In this document: positions 1 through 11,389 of the stretch, in pieces
Layout: each line of letters begins with the position of its first letter
Position numbering within the stretch: position 1 is the first letter of the stretch
Source of the DNA: Chrysomallon squamiferum
Taxonomy: Eukaryota > Mollusca > Gastropoda > Neomphalida > Peltospiridae
Length of the DNA: 64,000 bases
Direction of reading: 5' to 3'
Assembly: GCA_012295275.1 (NCBI GenBank)
Contig: CM022674.1
Coordinates: 8,642,260 to 8,706,259 of the forward strand
Notes under the pieces: model-generated
The model's input: only the letters and a program-made list of their open reading frames with translations
Databases searched by the model: none
Told to the model about the DNA's origin: nothing
Made by a program: the position numbers and the translations under genes

Positions 1-51
1 AAAAACAACATTCACTGGGATTTCTAATGAGAAGTAACATCAACTATTTGT

Positions 52-312
52 GTATTAAAATATTTCTAACAAGAGGCAATATTAAAATATTTCTAACAAG
101 AGGCAATATTTAAATATTTCTAACAAGAGGCAATATTTAAATATTTCTAACAAGAGGCAATATTTAAATATTTCTAACAAGAGGCAATATTTAAATATTT
201 CTAACATGCATTAACATTAAAATATTTCTATCTAAAAGCAATATTAAAATTTTTCTAACAAAAATTATTTTAAATATTTGTAACAAGAAGTAATATTAGT
301 GTACTTGTAACA
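52..312. repeat. 28-bp tandem repeat, decaying rightward
   Basis: Units built on TATTTCTAACAAGAGGCAAT recur about every 28 bp. They are nearly perfect to about 206, then degenerate copies continue to about 312. It lies in presumed intron or flank of the minus-strand gene that starts at 5078. Confidence 0.85.
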
Positions 313-1281
313 AGCAGTAACTTTAAAATAAAGGCAGCTAAAGCTTAAACTATGGGAAGCATTTGTTTGAAAAACATAAATTCATTGAACTATTACATAC
401 ATCATTATCTTGTGTTAATTTATAAAAAAAAATCTTATTTTAACCTTTTCTTTTATGTAAGAAAATGCTTGAAAATGCATAAACATACTCAAATGTATTA
501 TAATACACCATTATGCAAGAGTATTTTATAAAGTTATTTCTAATCTAGATGTACTACATCCAGGTTGAGATTAAATCTAAACATGCACATTGACACTTGT
601 TTGAAAAATGGTGTGATGATAATCAGGTTTCAGTATATTTTAGAGATGTTTTTTATGAATATGTTTCAAGACATTGAATAGTAGTCTAAAAATATGAATG
701 AAACACTGATCACAAATGTGCATCTCTGTCATACACTGAAGTTAAATCATTGTTAAATAATGTAGTAGCTAAATTCTTGCTTTATTACAGTGTTATAAAC
801 TCAGAAGTTATGGAAATATTTTATCTCACTGGAAGCATGTTGTTATTTTGTATAATCTAAATAAAATAAAAATTAAATATTTCTGAAATGGGAAGAAAAA
901 AAAATGAAAACTAATTTTTTTTAGTGATGTATAACAAAAGATGATATTAAAATGATAAAATACTGACTAATAGAGAAATATAGATTAGCTGTCATCTGAG
1001 AGACATTTTTAAACAGCATTGCATCAGTTATTTCATTATTTTTATGACAAAATAATGGGACAACAATGTGACATTATATTAATTATAATTTTTTTTTCTT
1101 TTCTTTTGTGGGTTAATTTGTATTTTGGGAATTAAAGAAAAGGTCAAATTAAAAAGTTTCTAAGAATAAATTAGATAACACATGACGTGTTCACTGCTTA
1201 ACAAGTATCTACTTCTCATGTAAATGGTTTCCACAATGATGATAATTAAAAAATTAAAATTAAAAAATATATTTTATATTA
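313..1281. other. AT-rich non-coding DNA
   Basis: No exon, RNA gene or repeat array is recognisable here. It is AT-rich and ends at the left edge of the transposon. It is probably intron of the gene whose first coding exon lies at 4968-5078, but no later exon was found. Confidence 0.4.
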
Positions 1282-1917
1282 GGGTCATTCCGTGTCAAAT
1301 CACCCAAAAAAAAAAGAAATTTAAACCCGACCGTCTCAGATTTTTATGAAACTTGGTATATTTGTTGACTGGGATCCCACAGCACCAAATCTGAAATGTT
1401 AGCCCAATCAGACCAGTGGTGTGGGAGATACGGCCCTACGAAATTTGAGATTTTTGCCAAAAATGGGTGTGACCACCAACCTTAGAACCCTCATATCTCA
1501 GGAACTACTGGGCCAATCTTCATAAAATTGGTATTGTTAGAAAGGCAAAATGACAAGGATACCAAATCTGCCATTTTTGTTTAGTTTGGAAAATATTGGA
1601 GTACCTTGACCTTTTGACCTTTGCTATGACCTTGAAATTGGCCGTGTGGATCACGTGATCTTGAGATGACCTTTATTGAAATTTAATCTCCCACATGTTA
1701 ACTAAAACATATAAAAGTTTCCTGGGTGTAATATTTTTTGTTTAGCCACAATATAGATTTAAAAAATGCACATACATGAAAATAACACCTTTTCAGCCAT
1801 TAACATCTGATTAACTAAAACCTGAATGATCAATTCTGGATGCTAGGGATCACCATCTTTCTTGATCATCGAGTAAGACATTGTAGGCCTACATGTATGC
1901 ATAAAGTTCACATAAAT
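1282..1917 (+). repeat. Left terminal inverted repeat
   Basis: This arm matches the reverse complement of 3482-4102 almost base for base. Small differences include an A-rich insertion just inside the terminus. Similarity ends near TTCACATAAA. The arm contains a GATCACGTGATC-type palindrome (an E-box core) near 1650. Confidence 0.88.
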
Positions 1918-2173
1918 CTGAGAGAACTAGGTGTTTCTGATGCTTAACCGTCTCACTATGTTTGTTTCAAATGCTCACTGTATCCTTCATTCCCAGACAC
2001 ATTCTACTGTTCTCATCACTTTCATAAAATTGGATTATTTCCTCCTTCAATTCATTGTCCTTTCAATGGTAAAGGGTGACAAAATCAAGATTTGCACATA
2101 GGATTCAGACATTATGATGTCATTTTAATGTTACTGTAGCTGATGCTAGTTTTTTTTCTGTCCTTTCATTCAT

Positions 2174-2588
2174 TTACTGGAATGTGCTAGAGAATGGAGT
2201 TTGACAGGAGTTTTGCCTAAACTCAACAGAATAGAATTCAAATCAAAGTCCTTTTCTTGGGAAACAACAACCAGCGGTTTGTCTGGCAAGTTATCACCAA
2301 ATTCTCCCATTGTAATACCACCCATACTAAAGCCATCTTCTGCAGGACCTTTGATTTCTGAAGGGTAATCAGACAGTCACAGCACAACTTGTCTCCTGGC
2401 ACTAGTGTCTTTGGAGGATTTACTAAGCATTTGTAAGTGCCCATGCTAACAATTCTTAAAGATCTAGTGCGTGCTTGCTCAGGGTGGCGATTAAGGGGAT
2501 CACAACAGTTTTTCTGCAATGTTGAAAATTTGATGAAAAGTTCTTGTTCATGATACTCTTGATGTCCCGTGTTTCGATCCCACTTCAA
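2174..2588 (-). pseudogene. Broken transposon-encoded ORF with Cys-rich segment
   Basis: A minus-strand frame from 2588 encodes a segment with a CCDP motif, then a KSLRIVS-like stretch (here RSLRIVS), then PGDKLCCDCL. These spaced cysteines suggest a small zinc-binding domain. Near 2360 the sensible reading changes frame: the other frame continues with acidic and glycine-rich text and stops at 2174. This points to a frameshift or an unrecognised intron. The reading is open within the transposon only and no start context stands out. I see no catalytic DDE/D signature, so it is probably an N-terminal or accessory piece of the parent element's protein. Confidence 0.55.
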
Positions 2589-2849
2589 AGAGTGAGGAGT
2601 TCGACTTCCTCAGTTTTCCATACACTTCGCAACAACTCCTTTTTGATATGATGGTGTTGATAACACACATTTTCAGGAGAGTTAAAGCTGCAGTTAGCCT
2701 TGGAAGAAATAAGGATTTTCATTATTGGCCTGCACCTTCAATTCAATAGAACAAAGTCAGTGCTGAAACAGTTTCAGTAAAGTTAAGCAGGTCATAAAAT
2801 GGCAGCAGAGTACATGTGTTATTGCCAAAGGCCCACAAGTCTTGGGCAT

Positions 2850-3035
2850 TTATGTCAATCTTCTCAAGTATAAATCACAGTTTATTAAGGTGAAGTAGAC
2901 CTTGTTCATACTCTGTGCCGAAGACTGGGTGTACAAATACATTATGCAGTACATCACTTGATGACGTCTGATTTCAGACTGGGTTGTACTGTTGTTGACT
3001 GAAACCTTGTTCAAAACCAATGGCAAGGCCCACAT
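2850..3035 (-). pseudogene. Short degraded ORF inside the transposon
   Basis: This is a 61-codon minus-strand open frame between the inverted arms. It may be remnant coding sequence of the parent element, since codon use is mixed and the frame is short. No domain was recognised and chance is possible. Confidence 0.25.
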
Positions 3036-3481
3036 GACATGATAAAATTACTTAATAGGTTTTATGAAATAAAAATATTGTTTATATATCAACATCTGAC
3101 ATTGTGTCCAAATTAAAAAGCTTCAAATTGTCAAAGAAATGCAGATGAAGAAACTTCTTTTTCTTAAACTTCAAATTGCCATGTGTTCAATGGGGATTGC
3201 ACCAGGGGATCTAAAGGAATTCCTGACCTGCCTGAAGCATCACTTCCTGTTAACCCTTTCAGCCTGATTGTGTAGAACATGTCATGCCATTTGGCATCTT
3301 TTCATATCTTTCAGGCATTCCTTCAGACATGTCAGGTGGGTTTTAACTCCAAAGATGAGTTTTTAGTCTCAGAGAAAATGTACATTGTAATGCATTGTAT
3401 CAATCATCCATGCAGGTATGCATTTTTTTAAATCTCTATTATGGCTAAACAAAAAATATTATACCCAGGAATCTTTTATAT

Positions 3482-4102
3482 GTGAACTTTATGCATACAG
3501 GTAGGCCTACAATGTCTTACTCGATGATCAAGAGAGATGGTGATTCCTAGCATCCAGAATTGATCATTCAGGTTTTAGTTAATCAGATGTTAATGGCTGA
3601 AAAGGTGTTATTTTCATGTATGTGCATTTTTTAAATCTATATTGTGGCTAAACAAAAAATATTACACCCAGGAAACTTTTATATGTTTTAGTTAACATGT
3701 GGGAGATTAAATTTCAATAAAGGTCATCTCAAGATCACGTGATCCACACGGTCAATTTCAAGGTCATAGCAAAGGTCAAAAGGTCAAGGTACTCCAATAT
3801 TTTCCAAACTAAACAAAAATGGCAGATTTGGTATCCTTGTCATTTTGCCTTTCTAACAATACCAATTTTATGAAGATTGGCCCAGTAGTTCCTGAGATAG
3901 GAGGGTTCTAAGGTTGGTGGTCACACCCATTTTTGGCAAAAATCTCAAAATTCGGTGGGCCGTATCTCCCACACCACTGGTCTGATTGAGCTAAAATTTC
4001 AGATTTTGTTCTGTGGGATCCCAGTCAACAAGTATACCAAGTTTCATAAAAATCTGAGACGGTCGGGTTTAAACCATTGGGTGATTTGACACGGAATGAC
4101 CC
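3482..4102 (-). repeat. Right terminal inverted repeat
   Basis: This is the inverted partner of 1282-1917. It is a few bases shorter because it lacks the A-run at the left tip. Inward of it, around 3410-3480, a second diverged copy of part of the arm (the GGGTATAATATTTTTTGTTT segment) is visible, so the arm edge is itself partly duplicated. Confidence 0.88.
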
Positions 4103-4174
4103 ATTACAGACTGTATTCAGTCCTTTATACTGAGTCTTAGACTTCATTAATACCTCAGTTTTATTGTCTTGCTG

Positions 4175-4224
4175 AAATAAATAAATAAATAAATAAATCT
4201 ATCAATAATAATAATAATAATAAT
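4175..4224. repeat. (AAAT)n then (AAT)n microsatellites
   Basis: A tetranucleotide run, 4175-4198, is followed by a trinucleotide run, 4204-4224. Confidence 0.9.
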
Positions 4225-4967
4225 CAATAAAAGAAATATTATGTCATTTAGTTTATATTTTTTTAAATTTAATATTCAGTACTTTCATACCTGACAAGAT
4301 TGTTGACATTTCAACTTGAAACCTATTTTATACAGATATAATTTTTATTATTATTACTTTTTTAACCTCACAGACCTTCTAACATGCAATGTCAGTGTCC
4401 ACAAACAGCAAATATCATCTGATAGACAGTGTCCATGTTTCCAAGAACACTAAAATCATCCAGTGGCAATAATGATTGCTGGTAACAATATCAAATATAT
4501 CAACTGCCTTGTGCATTTCAGTGTTATGTGTATTCTAACAAAATTTATTTATTTGTAATATTAAATATAATAAATGTCTTCTCTTTTTCATTATTACAGA
4601 AATTCTAATAAATATCATTTCTGTAATGCATTTATCAGTATTTGCAACCTAATATTAAATATCATAAACATCTTGTGTATTTCAATATTATAGAAGTTAC
4701 AGTAAAATAAATTTTCTGTAATGTATATGTTTATCGGTACTTGCAGTGTAATATAATAAATATCCTGTATATTTCAGCATTATAGACATTATAAATAAAA
4801 TATCTGTTTCTCTGATGTACCTCTTTATTGCTATAATGCCTTTCTTTATAGATAAGAGAGGAACTGTACTATAGAGACTGATTCAAACTCCTTCTTAAGG
4901 CATTTTATTTTGTCCCTGTATATCAAAACAGCTCTGTGAAAGAATGGGAAAAACAGTATTTACATAC
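4225..4967. other. AT-rich presumed intron 3' of the exon at 4968
   Basis: This stretch follows the GTATGT donor on the minus strand. It contains diverged copies of a motif around 'TGTATTTCAGTGTTAT' near 4510, 4670 and 4765, probably an old tandem duplication. No coding exon was found. Confidence 0.4.
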
Positions 4968-5078
4968 CAACTGGTCCTCATCCAGTATTTTCACTTTGTC
5001 CTCATCCTGTCGTTTTGAGGTGGAACCGTAGTCCTCGAGTGGGAGAGTTGTGCCGTTAATCTTCCTTGTCTCTGTCAT
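4968..5078 (-). CDS. First coding exon of an unidentified minus-strand gene (partial)
   Basis: On the minus strand an ATG at 5078 opens 37 codons ending exactly at a good 5' splice site (TTG|GTATGT, phase 0). The peptide begins MTETRKINGTTLPLEDYGST and continues with a charged stretch (KRQDEDKVKILDEDQL). It is hydrophilic and acidic, like the cytoplasmic N-terminus of a membrane protein or a soluble protein. There is no signal peptide or transmembrane segment. An in-frame TGA lies 21 bp upstream of the ATG, which supports this start. Codon use and local GC are clearly higher than in the flanks. Further exons must lie left of this window or in parts of 1-4967 that I could not recognise. The family was not identified. 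This exon is too short to appear as a long ORF and is inferred from composition plus splice signals. Confidence 0.6.
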
Positions 5079-5113
5079 GTCTTGTACATCTCTTCCTCAC
5101 CTGCCTCGGCAAA

Positions 5114-5503
5114 ACAGTAACAACAGATAATAATAACAGTTAATAACAACAGTTAATAACAACAGATAATAATAACAGATAATAACAACAGATAATAACA
5201 ACAGTTAATAACAACAGATAATAACAACAGATAATAATAACAGATAATAATAACAGATAATAATAACAGATAATAACAACAGATAATAATAACAGTTAAT
5301 AACAACAGATAATAACAACAGTTAATAATAACAGTTAATAACAACAGATAATAACAACAGTTAATAATAACAGTTAATAACAACAGATAATAACAACAGT
5401 TAATAACAACAGATAATAATAACAGATAATAACAACAGTTAATAACAACAGATAATAATAACAGATAATAACAACAGTTAATAACAACAGATAATAATAA
5501 CAG
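5114..5503. repeat. Minisatellite of GATAATAACAACA / GTTAATAACAACA units
   Basis: About 390 bp of 12-13-bp units made of AACAGATAAT, AACAGTTAAT and AATAAC blocks. Read on the minus strand it is T-rich (TTATTATCTGTTGTTA) and ends about 13 bp before the start of the exon that carries the ATG at 5078. It may therefore act as that exon's pyrimidine-rich tract. It makes a spurious leucine-rich open frame on the minus strand. Confidence 0.9.
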
Positions 5504-5985
5504 CTGTAAGAAGAAAAACATTTCTAAAGTAAACTTGAAAAATAGCAATAAATTATAACATGAAAAAATACTTTAAGTATTTACTTTCACCCCAAAAAAT
5601 AAAGATGTTTAATAAGTGAAAAAAGAACAACAAAAAATAAATAAAATAAAATAAAAATACATTTTATATATATATATATATGTCGGAAACAGATCCACCT
5701 AGTGAAAGTTTAAAAATAATAATAAAGCAAAACAAATTATATAATCTCTTTCAATTTGTTTTATCTTCTTTAAAAGATGATAATAAATCATTTTATTACT
5801 CCACACTAAACTACTGAACACACATAAATAATTAAATAAACATTAAAAGGTACAGATCTGTATTAAAGTGTAATTATAATCCCATTTTAATTTGTTAGGA
5901 TGTGCTAAAAGCTATTATCTGTGTCATTATTCTGTCATATTGTTGCTATGAATTAATTTGGATATAAATCATATAAAGCTTGTGG

Positions 5986-6038
<53 letters not shown>

Positions 6039-7260
6039 ATCTATTTGTAAGTAATATTTGCTATTTTAGTTTTTGAAAACTAGGTTGTTATTCACTTTAA
6101 TATCAATAACTGCAGCTGTTGTGCAACAGCATAAATTAAAAAAACAAGAAAAAATAGAAACAGACATTAAAAAAAGGCATCTAATACTTCAAATTTCATT
6201 ATGTTATAGATTTTGTCAACTAGCAAACAGTGTAGTTAGATATAATTAGTAAATTCTGATACAAAATAAAGAGACTTGTCGATGTGTTAGGTAATACACT
6301 GGAATGAACTTTTGATTTGCTAATTATACAGAACTTTATCATGATTATACTTCTTTTGTACTGCATAGGATGTGACTCAGTACTTAGAGTGGTGGGCAAA
6401 ATGTTTGATTATCATGGTAAAAGCTGCTGACAGACAGGAATAATAGTTTTATATGACACACCAGAGAGTCTGTGTAACTCACTGTACCATGACAGTTAAA
6501 GCAGTTACCATAGATACTGAAGTTAAGATATTCAAGAAGACATACTTGCACTTAACTCTAAGGTCTTTCAAACAGATTTTAAAACACTTACTGATGTTTG
6601 TTATCAGTAAAAAATGGCTGAATCATCTTGGCAACTGATTGAAAATTGAAAATAGCTCAAATTTCACACAGAGGAGTATTAACCCTTTGAAATACAGCTG
6701 ATCAGAGTCTGTTTTCTGTTAACTATTATTATTTTATGACTAATAACTAATTTCTGTTAGCATGACCTGACCAATACTGAAGTTTAGATGCACCTAGAAA
6801 TTAATCAACATACAAAACAATATTAATATTTAACAGAAAATTGATGTTCTTAATAAAGAAATATTGTAAAATTACACTAATTTCTGTGGCATGTTAGTGC
6901 TAGCATGCAACACAACAGACGAATCCTGCTTTGACCTTCAGTCTGATAAACACACTAAACACAGACATTTTGAAAACATCCACATTCTGTTATTGCTGTA
7001 TATTATGAAGATTACAACAACTACACAATAAGGTCAATACAATTATTTTCTTTTCAATATGCTTTTGTCCAAGCTATAGTGACCGGTCCACTTCTTTACG
7101 TGTCCAGTGGACCAGATGATTACTACTGTGTTAAAACCAGTGCTGTTACTTTTCACTGAAAGCTACAAGTTCAAGGAGTAGGACTAACTTCTTTAAATAT
7201 GTCTAAATAAACATGTTTTAAATAACACATAATTATTAATAATTTATCAAAGTCAGAGAG

Positions 7261-7261
<1 letters not shown>
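5504..7261. other. AT-rich non-coding DNA with microsatellites
   Basis: Holds (TA)n at about 5667-5682 and (TG)n at 5989-6037. No exon was recognised. A short inverted pair GGTCCAC...GTGGACC lies at 7085-7113. It is CpG-poor, as expected for a methylated gene body in many invertebrates. Confidence 0.5.
5989..6037. repeat. (TG)n microsatellite
   Basis: About 24 uninterrupted TG units. Confidence 0.97.

Positions 7262-7297
<36 letters not shown>
7262..7297. repeat. (TA)n microsatellite
   Basis: About 18 TA units, followed at 7350-7425 by interrupted TG/CA-rich sequence. Confidence 0.95.
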
Positions 7298-7303
<6 letters not shown>

Positions 7304-7542
7304 ATTCAACTAATTTGAAACATAACACTACTAATAAATGTCAACCATATATTTGTGTGTGTTTATATACACACACACTCATACACACACAAACATACAC
7401 ACACACTCATACACACACAAACATATGTTAACATTTATTAGCAGTCTATGTTTGATCAGTTTATACTTCTGAAGAGTATCAGAAAGGAAACCCTGTCTCT
7501 CACTCCACAGGTTGCACCTTCTGATTATCAAAGATCTTTAAT

Positions 7543-8090
7543 ATTAATTAACAGCAAGATCTATTCTGTATTGATTAAAAGGAGAGAGTCCTTATTAGTG
7601 ATCAGCAGGAAGACTTCCTTAAGTTTAATTATCAGAAAGGTTTCTTTTATTTTAATTATCAGAAAGGTTTCCTTTATTTTAATTAGCAAGATGGTTTTCT
7701 TCATTTTAATTAGTAAGATAAATTAATTTCCTTTAACTTAATTAGCAGAAAGGTTTCCTTTATTTTAATTAGCCATATGCTTTTCTTCAATTAATTAGCA
7801 AGATGGTTTTCTTCATTTTAATTAGCAAGATGGTTTCCTTCATTTTAATTAGCAAGATGGTTTCCTTCATTTTAATTAGCAAGATGGTTTTCTTCAATTA
7901 ATTAGCAAGATGGTTTTCTTCATTTTAATTAGCAAGATGGTTTCCTTTATTTTAATTAGCAAGATGGTTTCCTTCATTTTAATTAGCAAGATGGTTTTCT
8001 TCAATTAATTAGCAAGATGGTTTTCTTCATTTAATTAGCAAGATGGTTTTCTTCATTTTAATTAGCAAGATGGTTTCTTTATATTAATTA
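7543..8090. repeat. Minisatellite, AATTAGCAAGATGGTTTCCT-type units
   Basis: About 20 units of 25-28 bp. Variants differ in the linker after GATGGTTT (TCTTCAATTA or CCTTCATTTT). The left edge is diverged (CAGCAAGAT, CAGAAAGG forms) and the right part is homogeneous. A second, small block of the same family sits 5.5 kb away at 13565-13650. Confidence 0.93.
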
Positions 8091-9222
8091 ACATGGAAGA
8101 TTCCTTTATTATCCTTACCTGTGTTTTACCTATTTGAATAAACCATTGTGACAGGGACTGACAGGGACTGTTACCAGTCAGACTGCAGCCTGTGCATCCA
8201 GCTTTTTGTCTATAGACCTTTCACAAAGATTTCAACACATTGTTACAGAAACCTTAACAGCTGCAAGTTATCAAGTGTAAAAATGTGTGCATATTTGTTT
8301 CTATATGAATGTGTGTGTGTGTGTATGTGTGTGTATATGAGAGAGATAAAAGAGAAATGATATATGTGTGTATGTTGACCATTACTTATAAAAGCAATTA
8401 TTCACGTACACAAACACACTGACATACATTTACATAAAGATGAGCAAACTATTTATAATAAAATATAAGATAAATTTGTGTTATAAATAACTTTAATGTA
8501 TTGTTTCATGTGGGGTTTTTTTGTGATTTTGTTATTATTATTTATATAGCATTCCCAGTAGAAATAAAATATGCATTTGTCATTCATATGAAAACTTTGT
8601 ATCTAATTTTAATAATAGATTTTATTCTCAAAATATTTTAACAAATAATTTTTAAACAAGTATTAATTTTTCTCACCTTGTGCATCAGCATAAATTATAT
8701 TTTAAATTTTCTTTATCTGAAGAAGTATTAAGTACATTGCTAGGTGAACAGATCAATGACTGGATTCACAAACTGATGAAAGGTTCAGTGGCTGGGTGTA
8801 GGGAAAACAGATAAAAGATAAAAAAAAGACCTAGATGGATGGAAAGGGATAATCTGTCAGATGGAATGACAGATGGAGGAATGTTAAACAGGATAAATGA
8901 TTGATCAATGGATAACAAACATTACATGGCAAATGTTGCAAAGTAATTATCATAATTTCAGTTTCTAAATTAAGTGGCATACATATTAATGTTAAAAAAT
9001 ATCAAAGTTAATTAAAAAGTTTTTATGCTGTATATAACAACCTAATTATGAATGTATGGCATAATTAGTAAAGAAAAAGAGGTTTTATGGTCAAATAATA
9101 TCTGTTGTTAAATCCTTAGCCTACTGCAACATGATAAACTTTCTGTACAATTATTCCAATATAACTTACTATAAATATTCTATAAACTATTTTTCCATAT
9201 AAAAAAAAAAATATTTAAAAAT

Positions 9223-9253
<31 letters not shown>

Positions 9254-9620
9254 ATTTTATCCACCTTAAGTTTTAACAAATAATGGCAGATATTTGTGTA
9301 TTAAAAAGGAAAAGGAAATAATACCACTCTTGAACAAAATAAATATTATGATTGTTTATTTTAAGCTCTTGGTTGAACAATAAGATACTTAAGATAAAAT
9401 AATGAAAGTTTCTATTAAAATTACTTTAAAATTATTATAGTTATTGTTTTTCTTATTTTTTAATTTTGCCTAATAAAATATTTTCTTTATAATAAATAAT
9501 TAAGAGACATGGTAAATCCTTTTACAAAATATAATTTGATCATAAGCATAGATTTCTATAAAACATTCTAAATATTTGTTTATATATATATTATATATAT
9601 ATATAACAAATATATATAAT
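8091..9620. other. AT-rich non-coding DNA
   Basis: No exon or RNA gene recognised. It includes short TG/TA runs near 8310-8345 and A/T homopolymer runs near 9200-9255. It is CpG-poor up to about 9620, where composition changes abruptly. Confidence 0.45.
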
Positions 9621-9939
9621 GGGTATGTGATACGGCTCAAAATACAAATGTAATTTAATAAGGAGACGGTGTATTGTACTTATTGTCAGACTCTACAGTT
9701 GTTTATGCTGCCTGCCACTAGCTGCAAGATCATCCTATGTAGGATTCGTTCACTTTAATTCCCATAGTTTATTAAAAACAAAATACCAACCTGAAATATT
9801 AATGGTAATTCCTCTGCAAGTGTTACACCTGCACGCACGTATCCCATCCACAACTAAAACTCATCGCAACAACATTTTTCCCCATCACAAAACGTGGTTT
9901 AACATTCCTATACAAATATCGTCTGTTGTCAACTTCATC

Positions 9940-10013
9940 ATGATGGCTTGGCGGTGTACAACTATTTTGCTTCTCCTGACAAACGTTCCGTTTAATGGCG
10001 AGCATTACTTGTC
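9940..10013 (+). CDS. Possible first exon encoding a signal peptide
   Basis: Two adjacent ATGs (9940 and 9943) open MMAWRCTTILLLLTNVPFNG followed by a few residues. A short basic start is followed by a TTILLLL hydrophobic core, as in a secretory signal peptide. The frame runs to TCG|GTAAAA, a plausible donor, before stopping at 10027. The exon carries five CpGs in a CpG-retaining zone. No downstream exon was identified, so this could equally be a chance open frame. Confidence 0.3.
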
Positions 10014-10498
10014 GGTAAAAATATTATGAATGACAATAGTGAAGTTGAGTTTGACTGAATAGAAATATAGCTTTAATTTCTGAACTATTTTTTTTTATTA
10101 TTTTTTTTTTTGGGGATTTATTTATTTATTTATTTATTTAAGTTGTTGTTATTTTTTTTTTTTTTTATTGTATTATTATTATTATTTTTTTTTTATTTTT
10201 TATTGTTTATTTCTTCTATTCAAATTTGTTGTTGGTTAATGTTTTTGTTACTTTGCTGTTGCTGACTTCGATGTGGTTATTCTTCCTTTTCTTTTACGTA
10301 TAACTATGTCGTCACTTGAATCAATTTTGTTAATATTAAAACAGTTTGAAATGCATTTTTAAAATTATTATTTATAATTACAACATGTCACATTAAGAAT
10401 ATTTCATATGAAATAAATTGATAGGACTTCTATTGAAAACAAGCAAATTATTCTAACACGAATTCTATTTTTTTCTTTTTTTTTAATAACCTTCAATA

Positions 10499-10499
<1 letters not shown>

Positions 10500-10533
<34 letters not shown>
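10500..10533. repeat. (CA)n microsatellite
   Basis: About 16 CA units. Confidence 0.96.
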
Positions 10534-10535
<2 letters not shown>

Positions 10536-10639
10536 GCTGGTTTTAGTTTTTAAGATGGGCGGGGTCCCACACGTTAATTCAGTTTTTTATGAAAGTTTTT
10601 TTAACGACTTTTCAGAAATTCCCGGGTACTAGAATATGC

Positions 10640-10780
10640 CGAATAGTATACACTGGTACCTTGACTTACGAGTTTAATTCGTTTCGTTACTGATCTCGTA
10701 ACTCAAATTGTTCGTATATCAAATCAATTTTCCCAACTGAAATTAAATGAAATACCATCCGTTCCAGCTCCCCATTGTTT
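10640..10780. mobile_element. Probable dispersed-repeat fragment
   Basis: The segment around CTTGACTTACGAGTTTAATT and the following CTCGTAACTCAAATTGTTCG resembles the 'deduced end' of a dispersed repeat type seen in many invertebrate genomes. It has internally echoed motifs (ACTTACGAG / GATCTCGTAACTC). Boundaries, family and target duplications could not be defined from one copy, so this is pattern memory only. Confidence 0.3.
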
Positions 10781-11331
10781 TATTTTATTTTTTTTTTTTT
10801 TTTTGTACAATGTTTTTAAATAAGAAAAATGTTTTTATAAATGACAAATATTGTATAAAAACAAAATTAAAGAGAATGTAAAGAAATAAACTGATTTTGT
10901 AAAGTGTATTTATCTTGGAGATCAGACAAATTATTTTAACGCCTTTGGCTGGAATTACACATCCTTTATCGACTCCTTCAGCTTCAGTATGGTACATATC
11001 GTAGAAGTACTATGCTCATGCTGCCTAGCCTACATGCACACCTCGCTCATACATACACACATACGTAGCTATTCACACTGGATAATCATATTTTATTATA
11101 TATTATCTGTATCTCACACAGGCCGTATTCAAAAGAAGAATGCTGAGCCCACCGACGGCTGTTTTATCTGATTCTAAATGTCATCTCGCTGTCTGACCTT
11201 TAAACAACGTCTAATTAAATACCATTTCACAAATCAAATTTAGTACTCCTTAATAGAATGTATATTTTATTCTACAACGGTTCTTTGTATGTTTGTTTAT
11301 TTTTTCTTTATTTTTTTATTTCTATTTGTTA

Positions 11332-11333
<2 letters not shown>

Positions 11334-11389
<56 letters not shown>
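11334..11389. repeat. (ATT)n microsatellite
   Basis: About 18 ATT units. It yields poly-Tyr and poly-Ile open frames that are not genes. Confidence 0.96.

Larger units (their letters stand above)
1282..4102. mobile_element. DNA transposon copy with long terminal inverted repeats
   Basis: Both ends carry the inverted terminus GGGTCATTCCGTGTCAAATC, and the inverted similarity continues inward for roughly 630 bp with few mismatches. The four bases outside each end are ATTA (1278-1281 and 4103-4106), consistent with a 4-bp target-site duplication. The roughly 1.56-kb interior holds broken minus-strand coding sequence but no intact transposase, so this is a non-autonomous or internally deleted copy. 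I cannot assign the superfamily from memory. The 4-bp duplication and very long arms argue against simple Tc1/mariner (TA target). The high arm identity suggests a fairly recent insertion or continuing gene conversion between arms. Confidence 0.9.

Noticed and set aside
5153-5548. 131-codon minus-strand Leu/Tyr-rich ORF that looks like a membrane protein
   Set aside because: It is a direct translation of the AACAGATAATAAC repeat array.
9823-10005. 60-codon minus-strand ORF
   Set aside because: It lies opposite the candidate signal-peptide exon, is short, and has no splice or start support.
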